Part shown: positions 52,897-62,066 of the stretch, piece after piece
Layout of the letters: every line of letters begins with the position of its first letter
Numbering within the stretch: the first letter of the stretch is position 1
Source of the DNA: Brevibacterium daeguense
Lineage (GTDB): Bacteria; Actinomycetota; Actinomycetes; Actinomycetales; Brevibacteriaceae
DNA length: 64,000 nt
Assembly: GCF_021729135.1 (NCBI RefSeq)
Contig: NZ_JAJTWW010000001.1
Location: 1 to 64,000, forward strand
Direction of reading: 5' to 3'
Made by a program: the position numbers and the translations under genes
Notes under the pieces: model-generated
Seen by the model: only the letters and a program-made list of their open reading frames with translations
Database searches by the model: none
Told to the model about the DNA's origin: nothing

Positions 52897-54189
52897 TCAG
52901 CTCCAGAGGGCGGCGATGCCGGCGAGCGAATTCCACCCGAGGTAGATCGTCAGCAGCCAGGTGATGGTGCCGATGATCGCCAGCCACTTGGGATATCTGT
53001 AGCCCTGCAGCAGGTCCCGGCGAGTCCACGCGACCCACAGGACCAGGGCGAAGCCGATGGGCAGGATCAGTCCGTTGACTGCGCCTGCGAAGATCAGCAG
53101 GGTCTGGGGTGCCTGATTGAGCGTCAGGAACAGGACGGTGCACACCACGATGAACGCGACGGTGAGTCCGCCGCGCAGCCGGCGTGAGGCCGTCTGCCTG
53201 GTGATGAAGGTGATCGAGGTGTACGAGGCGCCGATCACCGAGGTGAGCCCGGCCGCCCACAGGACGACGCCGAAGACCCGCAGGCCGATGTCACCGGCGG
53301 CGGCCTGGAACGCGTCGGCGGCGATGTTGTCCCCGGCGAGGGTGACGCCGCCGGCGACGACGCCGAGGATCGCGAGGAAGAGGAGCACGCGCATCACGCC
53401 GGTGACGATGATGCCGAGCACGGACGCCTCGGTGATCACGCGGACGTTCCCCGGACTCGTGATGCCGGAGTCGATGAGACGATGGCCGCCGGCGAAGGTG
53501 ATGTAGCCGCCGACCGTGCCGCCGATCAGGGTGGTGATGACGAGGAAGTCGACCTGCTCCGGCATCACGGTGTTCTTCAGCGCCTCGCCGATCGGCGGCT
53601 GCGAGACGACGGCGACGTAGATCATCAGCAGGATCATGAGCGCGCCGAGCAGCACGACGATCCGGTCGAGGGCGAGTCCGGCGCGCTTCGACAGGAAGAC
53701 GAGGACGGCGATTGCGGCGGAGATCGCGCCGCCGATGCGCGGGTCCAGGCCGACCATCGCGTTGAGCCCGAGCCCCGTGCCGCCGATGTTGCCGATGTTG
53801 AAGATCATGCCGCCGATGAACACGAATGCGGCCAGCACCCAGCCCAGACCGGGAAGCACCGTGTTGCCGAGCTCGTTCGCGCGCATTCCCGAGACGCCCA
53901 GCACCCGCCACACATTGAGCTGAATGGCGATGTCGACGAGGATCGACACGAGGATCGCGAACGCGAAGGCCGCTCCGAGCTGGACGGTGAACACGCTGGT
54001 CTGGGTGATGAACCCCGGGCCGATCGAGCTGGTCGCCATGAGGAACATCGCGCCCAGCACAGCGGTGCGCCGGGCGCGGTCCGAGCGCAGGGTCGACGCC
54101 CCCTGAGTGCCGCCGCCCGAGGTGCGACTGTGCTGGGCGTCGGAAGAGCCGGATGAGCTGGATGGGCTGGATGAGCCGGTGTCGTTCAT
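52897..54189 (-). CDS. NRAMP-family transporter (YcsG type)
   Basis: A 430-residue transporter of the NRAMP fold with 11 hydrophobic segments. Helix 1 is [20 protein letters not shown], where metal-transporting members have DPGN, so this branch lacks the canonical metal residues. The helix 6 region is [20 protein letters not shown], in place of MPH. It matches the YcsG-type relatives found in pxp operons, suggesting a substrate such as 5-oxoproline or an organic acid rather than Mn2+ (inference). ATG at 54189 after AAAGGCTGATC; the N-terminal 35 residues are Ser/Gly-rich. It begins a two-gene unit with DUF1445 and has an operator-like site 35 bp upstream. Confidence 0.83.
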   Translation of the reverse strand: MNDTGSSSPSSSSGSSDAQHSRTSGGGTQGASTLRSDRARRTAVLGAMFLMATSSIGPGFITQTSVFTVQLGAAFAFAILVSILVDIAIQLNVWRVLGVSGMRANELGNTVLPGLGWVLAAFVFIGGMIFNIGNIGGTGLGLNAMVGLDPRIGGAISAAIAVLVFLSKRAGLALDRIVVLLGALMILLMIYVAVVSQPPIGEALKNTVMPEQVDFLVITTLIGGTVGGYITFAGGHRLIDSGITSPGNVRVITEASVLGIIVTGVMRVLLFLAILGVVAGGVTLAGDNIAADAFQAAAGDIGLRVFGVVLWAAGLTSVIGASYTSITFITRQTASRRLRGGLTVAFIVVCTVLFLTLNQAPQTLLIFAGAVNGLILPIGFALVLWVAWTRRDLLQGYRYPKWLAIIGTITWLLTIYLGWNSLAGIAALWS

Positions 54190-54223
54190 GATCAGCCTTT
54201 CACCGTGGTGCCCATCACTGTAA

Positions 54224-54240
54224 GGATTGTTCAACAACGT
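54224..54240. promoter_or_regulatory. Second GntR/FCD operator before the NRAMP gene
   Basis: GGATTGTTCAACAACGT matches the pxpA-side palindrome at 14 of 17 positions, with the core TTGTTCAACAA identical. It lies 35 bp upstream of the NRAMP start, so both units probably answer to the same regulator. Confidence 0.75.
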
Positions 54241-54321
54241 GTAAAGGGTCCTCCTCCGGCGCCGCAGGTCGGCCTGCGAGCGGACGAGAGGGTCGCCGGC
54301 ATTTCTGGCATGCTGGGGAAC

Positions 54322-54639
54322 ATGACTACAGACGAGTCCCTCATCACCCCTGAACAGGCACGAGCAGCTCGAACGCTGGTGCAGATCTCACCCGAATACC
54401 TCGCCGGCGAGATCGGCGTGGAGACCTCAGCGCTGCGCGGCTTCGAATACGGCCTGAGTGATATCGATCCCGCGCAGAACGGCCGACTGCGCGAAGTCCT
54501 CGAAGCCTACGGCGCGGTCTTCATTCCGGAGGATGACGAGGGCGGCTGCGGCGTGCGCCTGAAGTTCAACCGGAGCAAGGTGCGCTCGCTCAACCGCTGG
54601 GAGAACGAAGGCGGCCCGGCGTACGAGGACGACGTCTGA
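54322..54639 (+). CDS. Small HTH (XRE-like) protein
   Basis: A 105-residue protein with a helix-turn-helix of the Cro/XRE type at residues about 10-55: TPEQARAARTLVQISPEYLAGEIGVETSALRGFEYGLSDIDPAQ (cited only by region), then a helix LREVLEAYGAVFI. The second half EDDEGGCGVRLKFNRSKVRSLN is basic and unlike phage Cro. The ATG at 54322 follows GGGGAACATG; a start at 54310 is possible. It is divergent from the NRAMP gene and stands alone, so it may regulate a distant target. Similar short proteins with an XRE domain plus a tail are common in actinobacteria. Confidence 0.75.
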   Translation: MTTDESLITPEQARAARTLVQISPEYLAGEIGVETSALRGFEYGLSDIDPAQNGRLREVLEAYGAVFIPEDDEGGCGVRLKFNRSKVRSLNRWENEGGPAYEDDV

Positions 54640-54665
54640 GAGCTCGACGCTCGGAACACGCTCGA

Positions 54666-54692
54666 CGCTCGGCGCTCGCTTTGCGCCGAGCG
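54666..54692 (+). terminator. Terminator of the HTH gene
   Basis: CGCTCGGCGC (54666-54675) and GCGCCGAGCG (54683-54692) form a perfect 10-bp stem with a 7-nt loop, 27 bp after the stop codon. Confidence 0.75.
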
Positions 54693-54731
54693 CAGGAGAT
54701 GGGCGATCGGATGCCCTGAGCGATGAATGGA

Positions 54732-54771
54732 GAAGCGGGCACCACCCCGGCTCAAGGATGGTGCCCGCTTC
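54732..54771 (-). terminator. Terminator of pckG
   Basis: GAAGCGGGCACCA (54732-54744) and TGGTGCCCGCTTC (54759-54771): a perfect 13-bp stem with a 14-nt loop, 20 bp after the pckG stop on the minus strand. Confidence 0.85.
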
Positions 54772-54791
54772 GGTCGTGTCCGGCCGTAGGG

Positions 54792-56624
54792 TCAGGCCAG
54801 GCCGAGCCGCCGGCGCAGCTGGTCGACCTCGGTGCGGAGCGCCTCGGGAACGTGGTCGCCGAGCTGCTCGTACCACTCTTCGATGGACTCGATCTCGTCG
54901 GCCCACTCCTGCGGCTTGATCGCCAGCGCCTTCTGGAGCTGCTCCGGAGTGACGTCGAGGCCGTCGAGGTCGAGAGCCCCCTCTGCGGGAGTCATGCCGA
55001 GTGGGGTCTCGACTGCCTCGGTCGTGCCGTCGACGCGTTCGAAGACCCACTTGAGAACGCGCGAGTTCTCGGTGAAGCCCGGCCACAGGAAGGAGTTGTC
55101 CTCGTCGCGGCGGAACCAGTTGACGTAGAAGATCTTCGGCAGCTGCGCACCCTCGGTCTGTCCGATGTCGAGCCAGTGCTGGAGGTAGTCGCCGACGTTG
55201 TAGCCGATGAACGGACGCATCGCCATCGGGTCGCGGCGGACGACGCCGACCTTGCCGGTGGCGGCGGCGGTGGTCTCCGAGGACAGGATCGAGCCCATGA
55301 AGACGCCGTGGTTCCAGTCGGAGGTCTGGGTCACCAGGGGCATGGTCGTCTTGCGACGGCCGCCGAACAGGATCGCCGAGATCGGCACGCCGTCCGGGTT
55401 CTGCCACTCCGGGGCGAGCGTCGGCACGTTCTCCAGCGGGGTGCAGAAGCGCGAGTTCGGGTGCGCGGCCGTGTTCTCCGATTCCGGAGTCCAATCGTTG
55501 CCGCGCCAGTCGGTCAGGTGAGCCGGCTCATCCTCGGTCATTCCCTCCCACCAGATGTCGCCGTCGTCGGTGAGCGCCACGTTGGTGAAGATGTTGCTGC
55601 CGGCCTCGACAGCCGCCATCGCGGTCGGGTTGGTGTGGTATCCGGTGCCCGGCGCAACACCGAACAGTCCGAACTCGGGGTTGACGGCGTAGAGGCGGCC
55701 GTCCTCGCCGAAGCGCATCCACGCGATGTCGTCACCGAGGGTCTCGGCCTTCCAGCCGGGGATCGTCGGCTCGATCATGGCCAGGTTGGTCTTGCCGCAG
55801 CCGCTCGGGAACGCGGCGGCGATGAACTTCGACTCGCCCTCGGGGTTGGTGAGCTTGAGGATGACCATGTGCTCGGCCAGCCAGCCCTCATCGCGTGCCA
55901 TGGCCGAGGCGATACGCAGGGCGTAGCACTTCTTGCCCAGCAGGGCATTGCCGCCGTAGCCGGAGCCGAACGACCAGATCGCACGCTCTTCGGGGAAGTG
56001 GGTGATGTACTTGGTGGAGTTGTGCGGCCACGGCACGTCCGTGTCGCCCTCCTCGAGCGGGGCGCCCACGGAGTGGACGCAGTCGACGAATTCGCCGCCG
56101 TTGGCGTCGATCGCCTCGAGCACCTGGTTGCCGCAGCGGGCCATGATGAGCATGGACAGCACCACGTAGGGGGAGTCGGTGATCTCGATGCCGAACTTCG
56201 GGTCCTTCGCATCGATGTGGCCCATGACGAACGGGATGACGTACATCGTCCGGCCCTTCATCGCGCCGGCGAAGAGGCCGTCCAGAATCCCCTTCATCTC
56301 CTGCGGGTCCATCCAGTTGTTCAGAGGGCCGGCGTCGGCCTCCTCCTTCGAGCAGATGAACGTCCGGTCCTCGACGCGAGCAACATCCTCGGGGTCGGAG
56401 GCCGCATAGTAGGAGTCCTTCTTCTTGCTCAGCTTCACCAGTGTGCCGGCTTCGACCAGCTGGTCGGCGATTGCCTGTCGCTGATCGTCTTCGCCAGTGA
56501 CCCATTCGATGCGGTCAGGGGTGGTCAGCTCCGCGATCTCGCGGACGAACTTGAGCACCTTCGCGTTCGAGGTCGGTGCAGTCTTGAGCTGGTCATCGAC
56601 AGAGCCACGGTCGAGGACGGTCAT
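54792..56624 (-). CDS. pckG: Phosphoenolpyruvate carboxykinase (GTP)
   Basis: A 610-residue GTP-dependent PEP carboxykinase, which makes phosphoenolpyruvate from oxaloacetate for gluconeogenesis. Clear motifs: ERTWVIP-like [18 protein letters not shown] near residue 200, the kinase loop [14 protein letters not shown], the [16 protein letters not shown] metal site, [11 protein letters not shown] and NWFRRDE with the GTP-binding segment. The length is typical for bacterial GTP enzymes, and ATP-type PckA differs. The ATG at 56624 follows GGAGA. A 359-bp upstream region holds a palindrome that may be a carbon-control operator. Confidence 0.95.
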   Translation of the reverse strand: MTVLDRGSVDDQLKTAPTSNAKVLKFVREIAELTTPDRIEWVTGEDDQRQAIADQLVEAGTLVKLSKKKDSYYAASDPEDVARVEDRTFICSKEEADAGPLNNWMDPQEMKGILDGLFAGAMKGRTMYVIPFVMGHIDAKDPKFGIEITDSPYVVLSMLIMARCGNQVLEAIDANGGEFVDCVHSVGAPLEEGDTDVPWPHNSTKYITHFPEERAIWSFGSGYGGNALLGKKCYALRIASAMARDEGWLAEHMVILKLTNPEGESKFIAAAFPSGCGKTNLAMIEPTIPGWKAETLGDDIAWMRFGEDGRLYAVNPEFGLFGVAPGTGYHTNPTAMAAVEAGSNIFTNVALTDDGDIWWEGMTEDEPAHLTDWRGNDWTPESENTAAHPNSRFCTPLENVPTLAPEWQNPDGVPISAILFGGRRKTTMPLVTQTSDWNHGVFMGSILSSETTAAATGKVGVVRRDPMAMRPFIGYNVGDYLQHWLDIGQTEGAQLPKIFYVNWFRRDEDNSFLWPGFTENSRVLKWVFERVDGTTEAVETPLGMTPAEGALDLDGLDVTPEQLQKALAIKPQEWADEIESIEEWYEQLGDHVPEALRTEVDQLRRRLGLA

Positions 56625-56781
56625 GGACTTCTCCTAGGTTTTCGGGGATCTTCCCGTCGATGCTGCTGACAGGGAAAAACTGATGCTTCAACCGTAGGAA
56701 GTTCGGAAGCGCCGGATGCGCGAAAAGCCACGGCGCACTCCTGTGCATTGACTCACAAACTCAGAAGTAGTGAACGGGCTA

Positions 56782-56797
56782 CGTCATTTGAATGACG
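56782..56797. promoter_or_regulatory. Palindrome in the pckG promoter region
   Basis: CGTCATTTGAATGACG has 7-bp arms with a 2-bp centre, 158 bp before the pckG start. Its size and symmetry fit a dimeric regulator such as a GntR or LacI protein. Confidence 0.5.
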
Positions 56798-56934
56798 GCT
56801 TTTACCATATGAGAGACGAGTCTTGTCACGACTGTCGAGTCGGAGATTCCGTTTCGATTCTATGCCTTGCGGTTCAGCCGCTTTGGCTGCGGGCCGAGGC
56901 TTGGGGAGGCCTCGCGGAGGTCCTGCCGAGCGAT

Positions 56935-56963
56935 TTTTGAATCGGTTGGGACCTGTGTATAGT
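56935..56963 (+). promoter_or_regulatory. Promoter of tRNA-Arg
   Basis: TTTTGA (56935-56940) and TATAGT (56958-56963) at 17-bp spacing, 20 bp before the tRNA. Confidence 0.65.
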
Positions 56964-56983
56964 TGATTCGGTCATCGCGACCT

Positions 56984-57056
56984 GCGCCACTAGCTCAACG
57001 GATAGAGCATCTGACTACGGATCAGAAGGTTGGGGGTTCGAATCCCTCGTGGCGCA
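56984..57056 (+). tRNA. tRNA-Arg (ACG)
   Basis: A 73-nt arginine tRNA. Acceptor GCGCCAC pairs with GTGGCGC; D arm TAGCTCAACGGATAGAGCA; anticodon stem TCTGA/TCAGA around the loop CTACGGA with anticodon ACG; T arm GGGGGTTCGAATCCCT. No CCA encoded. A good terminator follows. Confidence 0.95.
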
Positions 57057-57063
57057 CATCAGG

Positions 57064-57103
57064 AAAAGGCCCTCGCCAGCGAAAAGCTGAACGAGGGCCT
57101 TTT
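57064..57103 (+). terminator. Terminator of tRNA-Arg
   Basis: AAAAGGCCCTCG (57064-57075) and CGAGGGCCTTTT (57092-57103): a 12-bp stem ending in a T run; intrinsic terminator. Confidence 0.88.
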
Positions 57104-57219
57104 CGGTTCCCGATTCCGGATGCACCACAGTCCACTGCGCGGGGCACCGGGAATCGCTGTCCAGACCGGGAGCTGTCCAGAGGGCCTGAAGTCTCTGTGC
57201 GGGGCGCATCGAAATGCTG

Positions 57220-57255
57220 CGCAGGGCGCCTCGAGTCATCTCGAGGCGCCCTGCG
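57220..57255 (-). terminator. Terminator of the wall-anchored nuclease
   Basis: CGCAGGGCGCCTCGAG (57220-57235) and CTCGAGGCGCCCTGCG (57240-57255) form a perfect 16-bp stem with a TCAT loop, 35 bp after the nuclease stop. Confidence 0.88.
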
Positions 57256-57289
57256 AACACAGTCCCGGGGGACCACCGGCCCCGGGGAA

Positions 57290-60139
57290 CTACCGTCGCG
57301 CTCTGCCCATCAGCACGGCTGCCGCTCCGCCGAGGAGCAGCAGGAGGCCGGTGACGGCGAGTCCTGTCATTGCCACGCCCGTGCGCGGCAGGCTTCCACT
57401 CTCGCTGCCGCCGGAGGCGCTGTTGTCGGACCGATCGCCGCCCGAGGCGCCCTTGTCGGATTCGTCGCGGTCGGAGTCATTCCCCTTGCCGGGTGACTGA
57501 TCGTCGGTGCCGTCGTCACTGGCACCCTCGCCGTCGGTCCGACCGTCACCGGCGCCATCGTCACCGGCTTCGTCCTCACCGGTGTCATCGTCACCGGTCG
57601 GCGCTTCGTCCTCACCCGGCGCTTCGTCCTCACCGGGCGCCTCGTCCTCACCCGGCGCCTCGTCGTCTTCCGCCACCGGCAGGTCGACGCCGACGAGCAG
57701 CGGGTCGTGGTCGGAGGAGCGGAAAGGGCTCTCGTCATGCAGGTTCGTCACGTTGCTGTTGAACCGGCTGTACTCGAGTCCGATCGACTCCACGGAGTTG
57801 ATGTTCCAGATGTCTGCCCCGGTGATGTCGTCGAACAGCGCCTCGGTCGCCAGGGCGTGGTCGAGGCTGCCGGTCAGGCCGTCGAACAGGTAGGTGCTCT
57901 CGTCAGTCATCTCCTTGCCGATGTTGCGGTAGCCGGCCTCGTAGAGGACGTGCATCGGGTCCTCTTCGGTGTAGGAGTTGAGGTCGCCGAGGAGGAAGAC
58001 ACTGTCCGTGTCGTGCTCGGACTGCTGCGCATCAGCGAAATCGACGAGCGCCTCCGCCTGTGACACACGGTCCGCATTCGAGTGCCCCTGCCCGTCGCCC
58101 GAGTCCACGTTGCCCGGCCCTTCGCCGGAGCCCTTGGACTTGAAATGGTTGACGATTGCGACGAAGGTCGAGTCCTCGGCGCCGTTCGCCGGAGCGAACG
58201 CCTGGGCGAGCGGCGCACGTGCGTTGTCGAAGGCGATGTCATCCAGCAGCTCGGATTCGCCGACGGTCTCGACCTCGGAGGGCTGGTAGATGAAGGCCGT
58301 GCGGATTGCGTCCTCGCCGTAGGTGGGCAGCTCCTCCGGCGATTCGGCGAACGCCCACTTCTCGGTGCCGGCCTCGGCGTTGAGCTTCTCGACCAGATCC
58401 AGCACTGCGGCATCCCGGTCCTTGCCGAACCGCGCAGAGTTCTCGATCTCCTCCAGGGAGACGACGGAGGCGTCCAGGGCGTTGATCGCGGCGACGATCT
58501 TCGGCCACTGCCGGTCGAAGCTCGCCTGGTCGTAGGCCCCGCGCACGTCGCAGGAGTTCGCGGTCGTCGGATTGCCCTCGCGGTCCTCGTAGTAGTCGCA
58601 GCCCTCCTCGTCCTCGCCGAGCGTGATGAAGTAGTTGAGCACATTGAAACTGGCGACGCTCACGTTGCCGCCCACCTCGCGAGGAGCATCCTCGCGAGTG
58701 TTCTCGAACGTCACCGGCTGGACCTCTCCGGCGTTCTCGCCGGTGAGGTGGGTGAGCGGCTGCAGCCGCCAGGAGTCGAACCCGAACCCGAGCACTACCG
58801 GCGAGGTGAAGGTCGCGGGCGCTCCCACGCGCACCGGGTCCTCGGTCGACACGTACGGCAGCGGCACGTCCGAGGCGCCGCGGGTGTAGTCGCCGGTGGA
58901 GCCGTCGTCGAGCAGGTAGCCGCGCTCGGCATTCGAGGCGGCCAGCGCCTCGGCCTCGTCCGTGCCCGGCCGGTGGACGTCGGTGGGCTGGACCAGCGTC
59001 TCGGTGCCGTTGGCGAGCCCGAGCTCGCCGTAGCGGTTGGTGGGGTACGTGTCGGTCACCGTGATCGGTCCGGCGGGATGCAGGAGCATGCCTTCGAGGG
59101 ATTCGCGCGCATCGTCACCGTCGGGCAGGACACCCTCGACCGGCTTGGGCGCCTCGGCGGGTTCCTCCAGGTGGCGGAGCCCTTCGGCGGCGACGGTGAG
59201 CTGGGTCTGCTCGTAGTACTCGGAGACCCGACCGGTGAGTTCGACGTGGTCGCCGATCCGCACCTCATCCGCCGTGTCCCGCGAGTACACGAAGATCCCG
59301 TGCGAGGCGTCCTCGTCTGCGTGCGCGTCCCCGCCGGTGCCTGCGGTCTGCACGAAGTAGCCGTTGAGGCCGCCGGTCGGGTAGGCGGCGGTGACGACAC
59401 CGCGGGTGGTCACGTCCTGTCCTGCCAGTGGGCTCTCCGCGCTGGTGCCCTGGATGTCGGCGATGGGAGTGACGTCGGCTGGGTCGACCGGGGCCGGTTC
59501 TCCCGGAGCGTCCGGGTCCGGATCGCCCGGGTCGGCAGGAGCGTCCGCATCATTCGCGATTCCCGGGGTGGGGTCGCCGGCAGTCCAGGAGCCGTCGGTC
59601 CAGGCGATCGACTGGCCGTTCGGGGCGGTGGCACCGGTGGGGGTGGCCGTCTGCCCGCGCAGCGCCTCCGGCACCGTGCCGCCGGACTCCGCGGTGACTC
59701 CCCGCCCGCCGACGACTCCGCCGATCTGGTCGAAGTCGACGACAGTTCCCGCTGCGTCAATGAGGAAGACCGAGGAGCCGTAGCTGCCGTCGGCGCGCGA
59801 GCCGGTGTTGACCGAGTTGGTGATCGGCAGCTCCACGACGAGCACGCCGGACTCGTCGACGACCGAGCCTGCCGGCAGGGTCGTCCAGTGATCCGGTGAC
59901 TGCGGGCTGCCGCCGCGCGTCACCGAGCCGACGACGTAGCCCGACAGGTCGACTCCCGGTTCGGCCTTGACCTCGATGAAATCGGTGTCGTCGGGGCCCG
60001 CGTAGGCGATCTCGGAGATCTCCGTCGGGCCTGCGGCCAGCGCGGGGCTGAACCCGGGGAGGACGGTCAGGGACAGTGTGACGGCGGCGGCGAGGGCGCC
60101 TGCGGCCGTCCTCCTGCCCGGGAGGGAGAGTGAGCGCAT
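57290..60139 (-). CDS. Wall-anchored ExeM/NucH-type extracellular nuclease
   Basis: A 949-residue secreted nuclease. Signal peptide: GRRTAAGALAAAVTLSLTVLPGFSPALAAGPTEI with an ALA-A cleavage site (residues about 8-36). Then a lamin-tail-like domain (EISEIAYAGPDDTDFIEVK), an OB-fold nuclease-associated domain (PVAGQDVTTRGVVTAAYP, ~residues 210-330), and an endonuclease/exonuclease/phosphatase domain from about 500 (VASFNVLNYF, VSLEEIENSARF, AIVNHFKSKGSG, LGDLNSY, SSDHDPLLVGVDLP). An Asp/Glu-rich stalk of GEDEAP repeats and an LPRTG motif with hydrophobic helix and ARR end close it, so it is probably joined to the wall by sortase. ATG at 60139 after AAGGAGTCCC. Confidence 0.87.
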   Translation of the reverse strand: MRSLSLPGRRTAAGALAAAVTLSLTVLPGFSPALAAGPTEISEIAYAGPDDTDFIEVKAEPGVDLSGYVVGSVTRGGSPQSPDHWTTLPAGSVVDESGVLVVELPITNSVNTGSRADGSYGSSVFLIDAAGTVVDFDQIGGVVGGRGVTAESGGTVPEALRGQTATPTGATAPNGQSIAWTDGSWTAGDPTPGIANDADAPADPGDPDPDAPGEPAPVDPADVTPIADIQGTSAESPLAGQDVTTRGVVTAAYPTGGLNGYFVQTAGTGGDAHADEDASHGIFVYSRDTADEVRIGDHVELTGRVSEYYEQTQLTVAAEGLRHLEEPAEAPKPVEGVLPDGDDARESLEGMLLHPAGPITVTDTYPTNRYGELGLANGTETLVQPTDVHRPGTDEAEALAASNAERGYLLDDGSTGDYTRGASDVPLPYVSTEDPVRVGAPATFTSPVVLGFGFDSWRLQPLTHLTGENAGEVQPVTFENTREDAPREVGGNVSVASFNVLNYFITLGEDEEGCDYYEDREGNPTTANSCDVRGAYDQASFDRQWPKIVAAINALDASVVSLEEIENSARFGKDRDAAVLDLVEKLNAEAGTEKWAFAESPEELPTYGEDAIRTAFIYQPSEVETVGESELLDDIAFDNARAPLAQAFAPANGAEDSTFVAIVNHFKSKGSGEGPGNVDSGDGQGHSNADRVSQAEALVDFADAQQSEHDTDSVFLLGDLNSYTEEDPMHVLYEAGYRNIGKEMTDESTYLFDGLTGSLDHALATEALFDDITGADIWNINSVESIGLEYSRFNSNVTNLHDESPFRSSDHDPLLVGVDLPVAEDDEAPGEDEAPGEDEAPGEDEAPTGDDDTGEDEAGDDGAGDGRTDGEGASDDGTDDQSPGKGNDSDRDESDKGASGGDRSDNSASGGSESGSLPRTGVAMTGLAVTGLLLLLGGAAAVLMGRARR
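57604..57657. repeat. 18-bp tandem repeat in the nuclease stalk
   Basis: Three near-identical 18-bp units (57604, 57622, 57640) encode GEDEAP-type repeats of the acidic stalk just before the wall anchor. Confidence 0.82.
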
Positions 60140-60502
60140 GGGACTCCTTGTTCGGTTCGGTCGTGGTTGCCGGGGATGGCGCGCCGGGGCGGGCATCCTC
60201 GGGGCAATGGTGAGAACCGTACTCAGCGAACGCACAGCTGGGGTTTCCCGTTGCGCAATAGAAGTTGAATTCCGGGCCAACGGAACGAGGTGCCGGAGGA
60301 CCGAGCGGCGGGGCGCAGCGCGCGCCGGCACCCCGTGCCCGTCTACACTGAGCGGGATTGTCATCCGACAAGCCGGCCTGCGGGAAACGGTCGGTCGACG
60401 GTGGTGATTTCAGCAATCGGCCGGGCTGCGGTTCAGTGAACGCGCCGGCTGCGGTCCCGGCGAACCGGCCGACGATTGTCGGCCACACGAGTGGAGGTCT
60501 CG
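60140..60502. other. Divergent spacer between nuclease and lipoprotein
   Basis: A 363-bp noncoding region between the divergent nuclease and lipoprotein genes. The 60400-60500 part is GC-rich with several CGGCCG/GCGCCGG stems that could fold into RNA. I recognise no riboswitch or operator, only the RBS GGAGG at 60493-60497. Confidence 0.5.
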
Positions 60503-62026
60503 GTGCACGCACTGCACGCACGACGAACACGATCCGCCAGGCGGCGCATCACGGCGGCATCTTCGGCTGTGGTGCTGCTGGCGGGAATCGCGGCCTGCTC
60601 GCCCGGCGGGCAGGACCATCGGGTGGAGTTCGTCGATGAGGCACCCGCCTCCGAGGTGATCGAGGGTGACGACCCGACGGCCACGGCCCTCGCCACGAGC
60701 TCGGCCCTCTTCGAATCCGCCGACGTCGCCGTCGTCGCCGCCGCCGACTCCGCCGAGGCGCTCGGCAGCCTCAGTGCCGAAGCCCGGCTGCCGCTGCTGG
60801 TGGGCACGGACTCCGCAGTCACCGAGGAGCTCGACCGCCTAGGTGCCGACATCCTGGTGACGGCCGCCGGCACCGACCTCGGGGAGCTCGCCGAGGGCCG
60901 GGAGGTCATCGAAGTCGATCCCGCCTCGGACGATGCGGCAGACTCCCTGCCAGAGGTGGCTGTCGATGAGGAGCCCGCCGGCGCCTCGGCATTCGTCGAC
61001 CCGGACGACCCGGCAGCCGCTCAGGCGGTTGCCATGGCCAACGTCGAGGCGGCCGGCGGCACGGTCGTCGAGGTGTCCGGCGGCGACCCGCGCTTCAACG
61101 GCGACACCGTCGCCGCCACCCGCGATGCGCTCGGCGAGGACGGTTCGGGCACCGGCGGACTGCTCGCAGTCGGCGCGGGGTTCGGCAGCGCAGAGGAGTT
61201 CGCGGGCAACGTCCAGACCGCGCTCACGGTGCCGGAGCTGCCCGGCGGCGGCCAGGTGGCGTTCCCCGGCCGGCGGATGGTCGCTGCGTACGGCTCGCCG
61301 GGAGTCCCGTCCCTGGGGATCCTCGGCGAGCAGGACCTCGAATCGACGATCGAGCGCGTCACGGAACTGGCCGAGGACTACGAGCCGCACTCCGAGGTGC
61401 CGGTGGTGCCGGCATTCGAGATCATCACCACTGTCGCCTCGGCCTCGCCCGGGCCGGACGGCAACTACTCGACCGAGCTCGACGCGGAGCTGATCAGGGA
61501 ATGGGTGGACGCCGCGGGAGAGGCCGGCGTCTACGTGGTGCTCGACCTGCAGCCCGGGCACACGGACTTCCTCACCCAGGCGAAGCTGTACGAGGATCTG
61601 CTCAGGGAACCGCACGTCGGCCTGGCGCTGGATCCCGAGTGGCGGCTGAAGCCCGGGCAGCGGCACATGGCGCAGATCGGATCGGTGCCCGCGGCCGAGA
61701 TCAACGAGACCGCGGACTGGCTGGCCCAGCTGACTGCGGAGAACGGCCTGCCGCAGAAGGTGTTCATCCTCCATCAGTTCTCACACGGCATGATCACCGA
61801 TCGACAGGACGTCGACACGTCCCATCCCGAGCTGGCCATGCTGCTGCACGCCGACGGCCACGGCACGCCCGACCTGAAGATGGGCACATGGAACGCCCTG
61901 CAGGAGGGACTGCCCGAGGGGATCCGGATGGCGTGGAAGAACTTCTACGACGAGGACACACCGACCTTCACCCCGGAGCAGACCTACGAGGTCGAGCCGC
62001 GCCCGTGGTTCGTGTCGTACCAGTAG
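60503..62026 (+). CDS. Lipoprotein of unknown function
   Basis: A 507-residue exported protein. The N-terminal segment RRRITAASSAVVLLAGIAAC ends in a lipobox (LAGIAAC), so it is probably lipid-modified at Cys and held at the outer face of the membrane. The first 250 residues contain two or three repeats of a Val/Ala-rich unit (SADVAVVAAADSAEALGSLSAE, LLVGTDSAVTEELDRL) that resemble cell-wall binding (CWB2) repeats. The rest (LDLQPGHTDFLTQAKLYEDL, ILHQFSHGMITDR) looks like a TIM-barrel-type domain. GTG at 60503 is preferred because GGAGG precedes it. Function is not known. Confidence 0.75.
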   Translation: MHALHARRTRSARRRITAASSAVVLLAGIAACSPGGQDHRVEFVDEAPASEVIEGDDPTATALATSSALFESADVAVVAAADSAEALGSLSAEARLPLLVGTDSAVTEELDRLGADILVTAAGTDLGELAEGREVIEVDPASDDAADSLPEVAVDEEPAGASAFVDPDDPAAAQAVAMANVEAAGGTVVEVSGGDPRFNGDTVAATRDALGEDGSGTGGLLAVGAGFGSAEEFAGNVQTALTVPELPGGGQVAFPGRRMVAAYGSPGVPSLGILGEQDLESTIERVTELAEDYEPHSEVPVVPAFEIITTVASASPGPDGNYSTELDAELIREWVDAAGEAGVYVVLDLQPGHTDFLTQAKLYEDLLREPHVGLALDPEWRLKPGQRHMAQIGSVPAAEINETADWLAQLTAENGLPQKVFILHQFSHGMITDRQDVDTSHPELAMLLHADGHGTPDLKMGTWNALQEGLPEGIRMAWKNFYDEDTPTFTPEQTYEVEPRPWFVSYQ

Positions 62027-62066
62027 CGGCGGCGCGTCGGCCGGACCACCGAGCGGCGGCGGGGCT

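Larger units (their letters stand above)
56625..56983. other. pckG upstream region
   Basis: A long control region with an AT-rich centre (56640-56860). It contains the inverted repeat described separately, TGACTCA near 56749 and a good tRNA promoter at its end. No ORF. Confidence 0.6.

Noticed and set aside
52897..54189. Manganese transporter MntH
   Set aside because: The fold is NRAMP but the helix 1 DPGN and helix 6 MPH metal motifs are replaced, and the genes around it belong to the oxoproline operon.
60360..60500. Riboswitch before the lipoprotein gene
   Set aside because: Stem-rich GC DNA, but no conserved motif that I recognise. A covariance-model search would decide.
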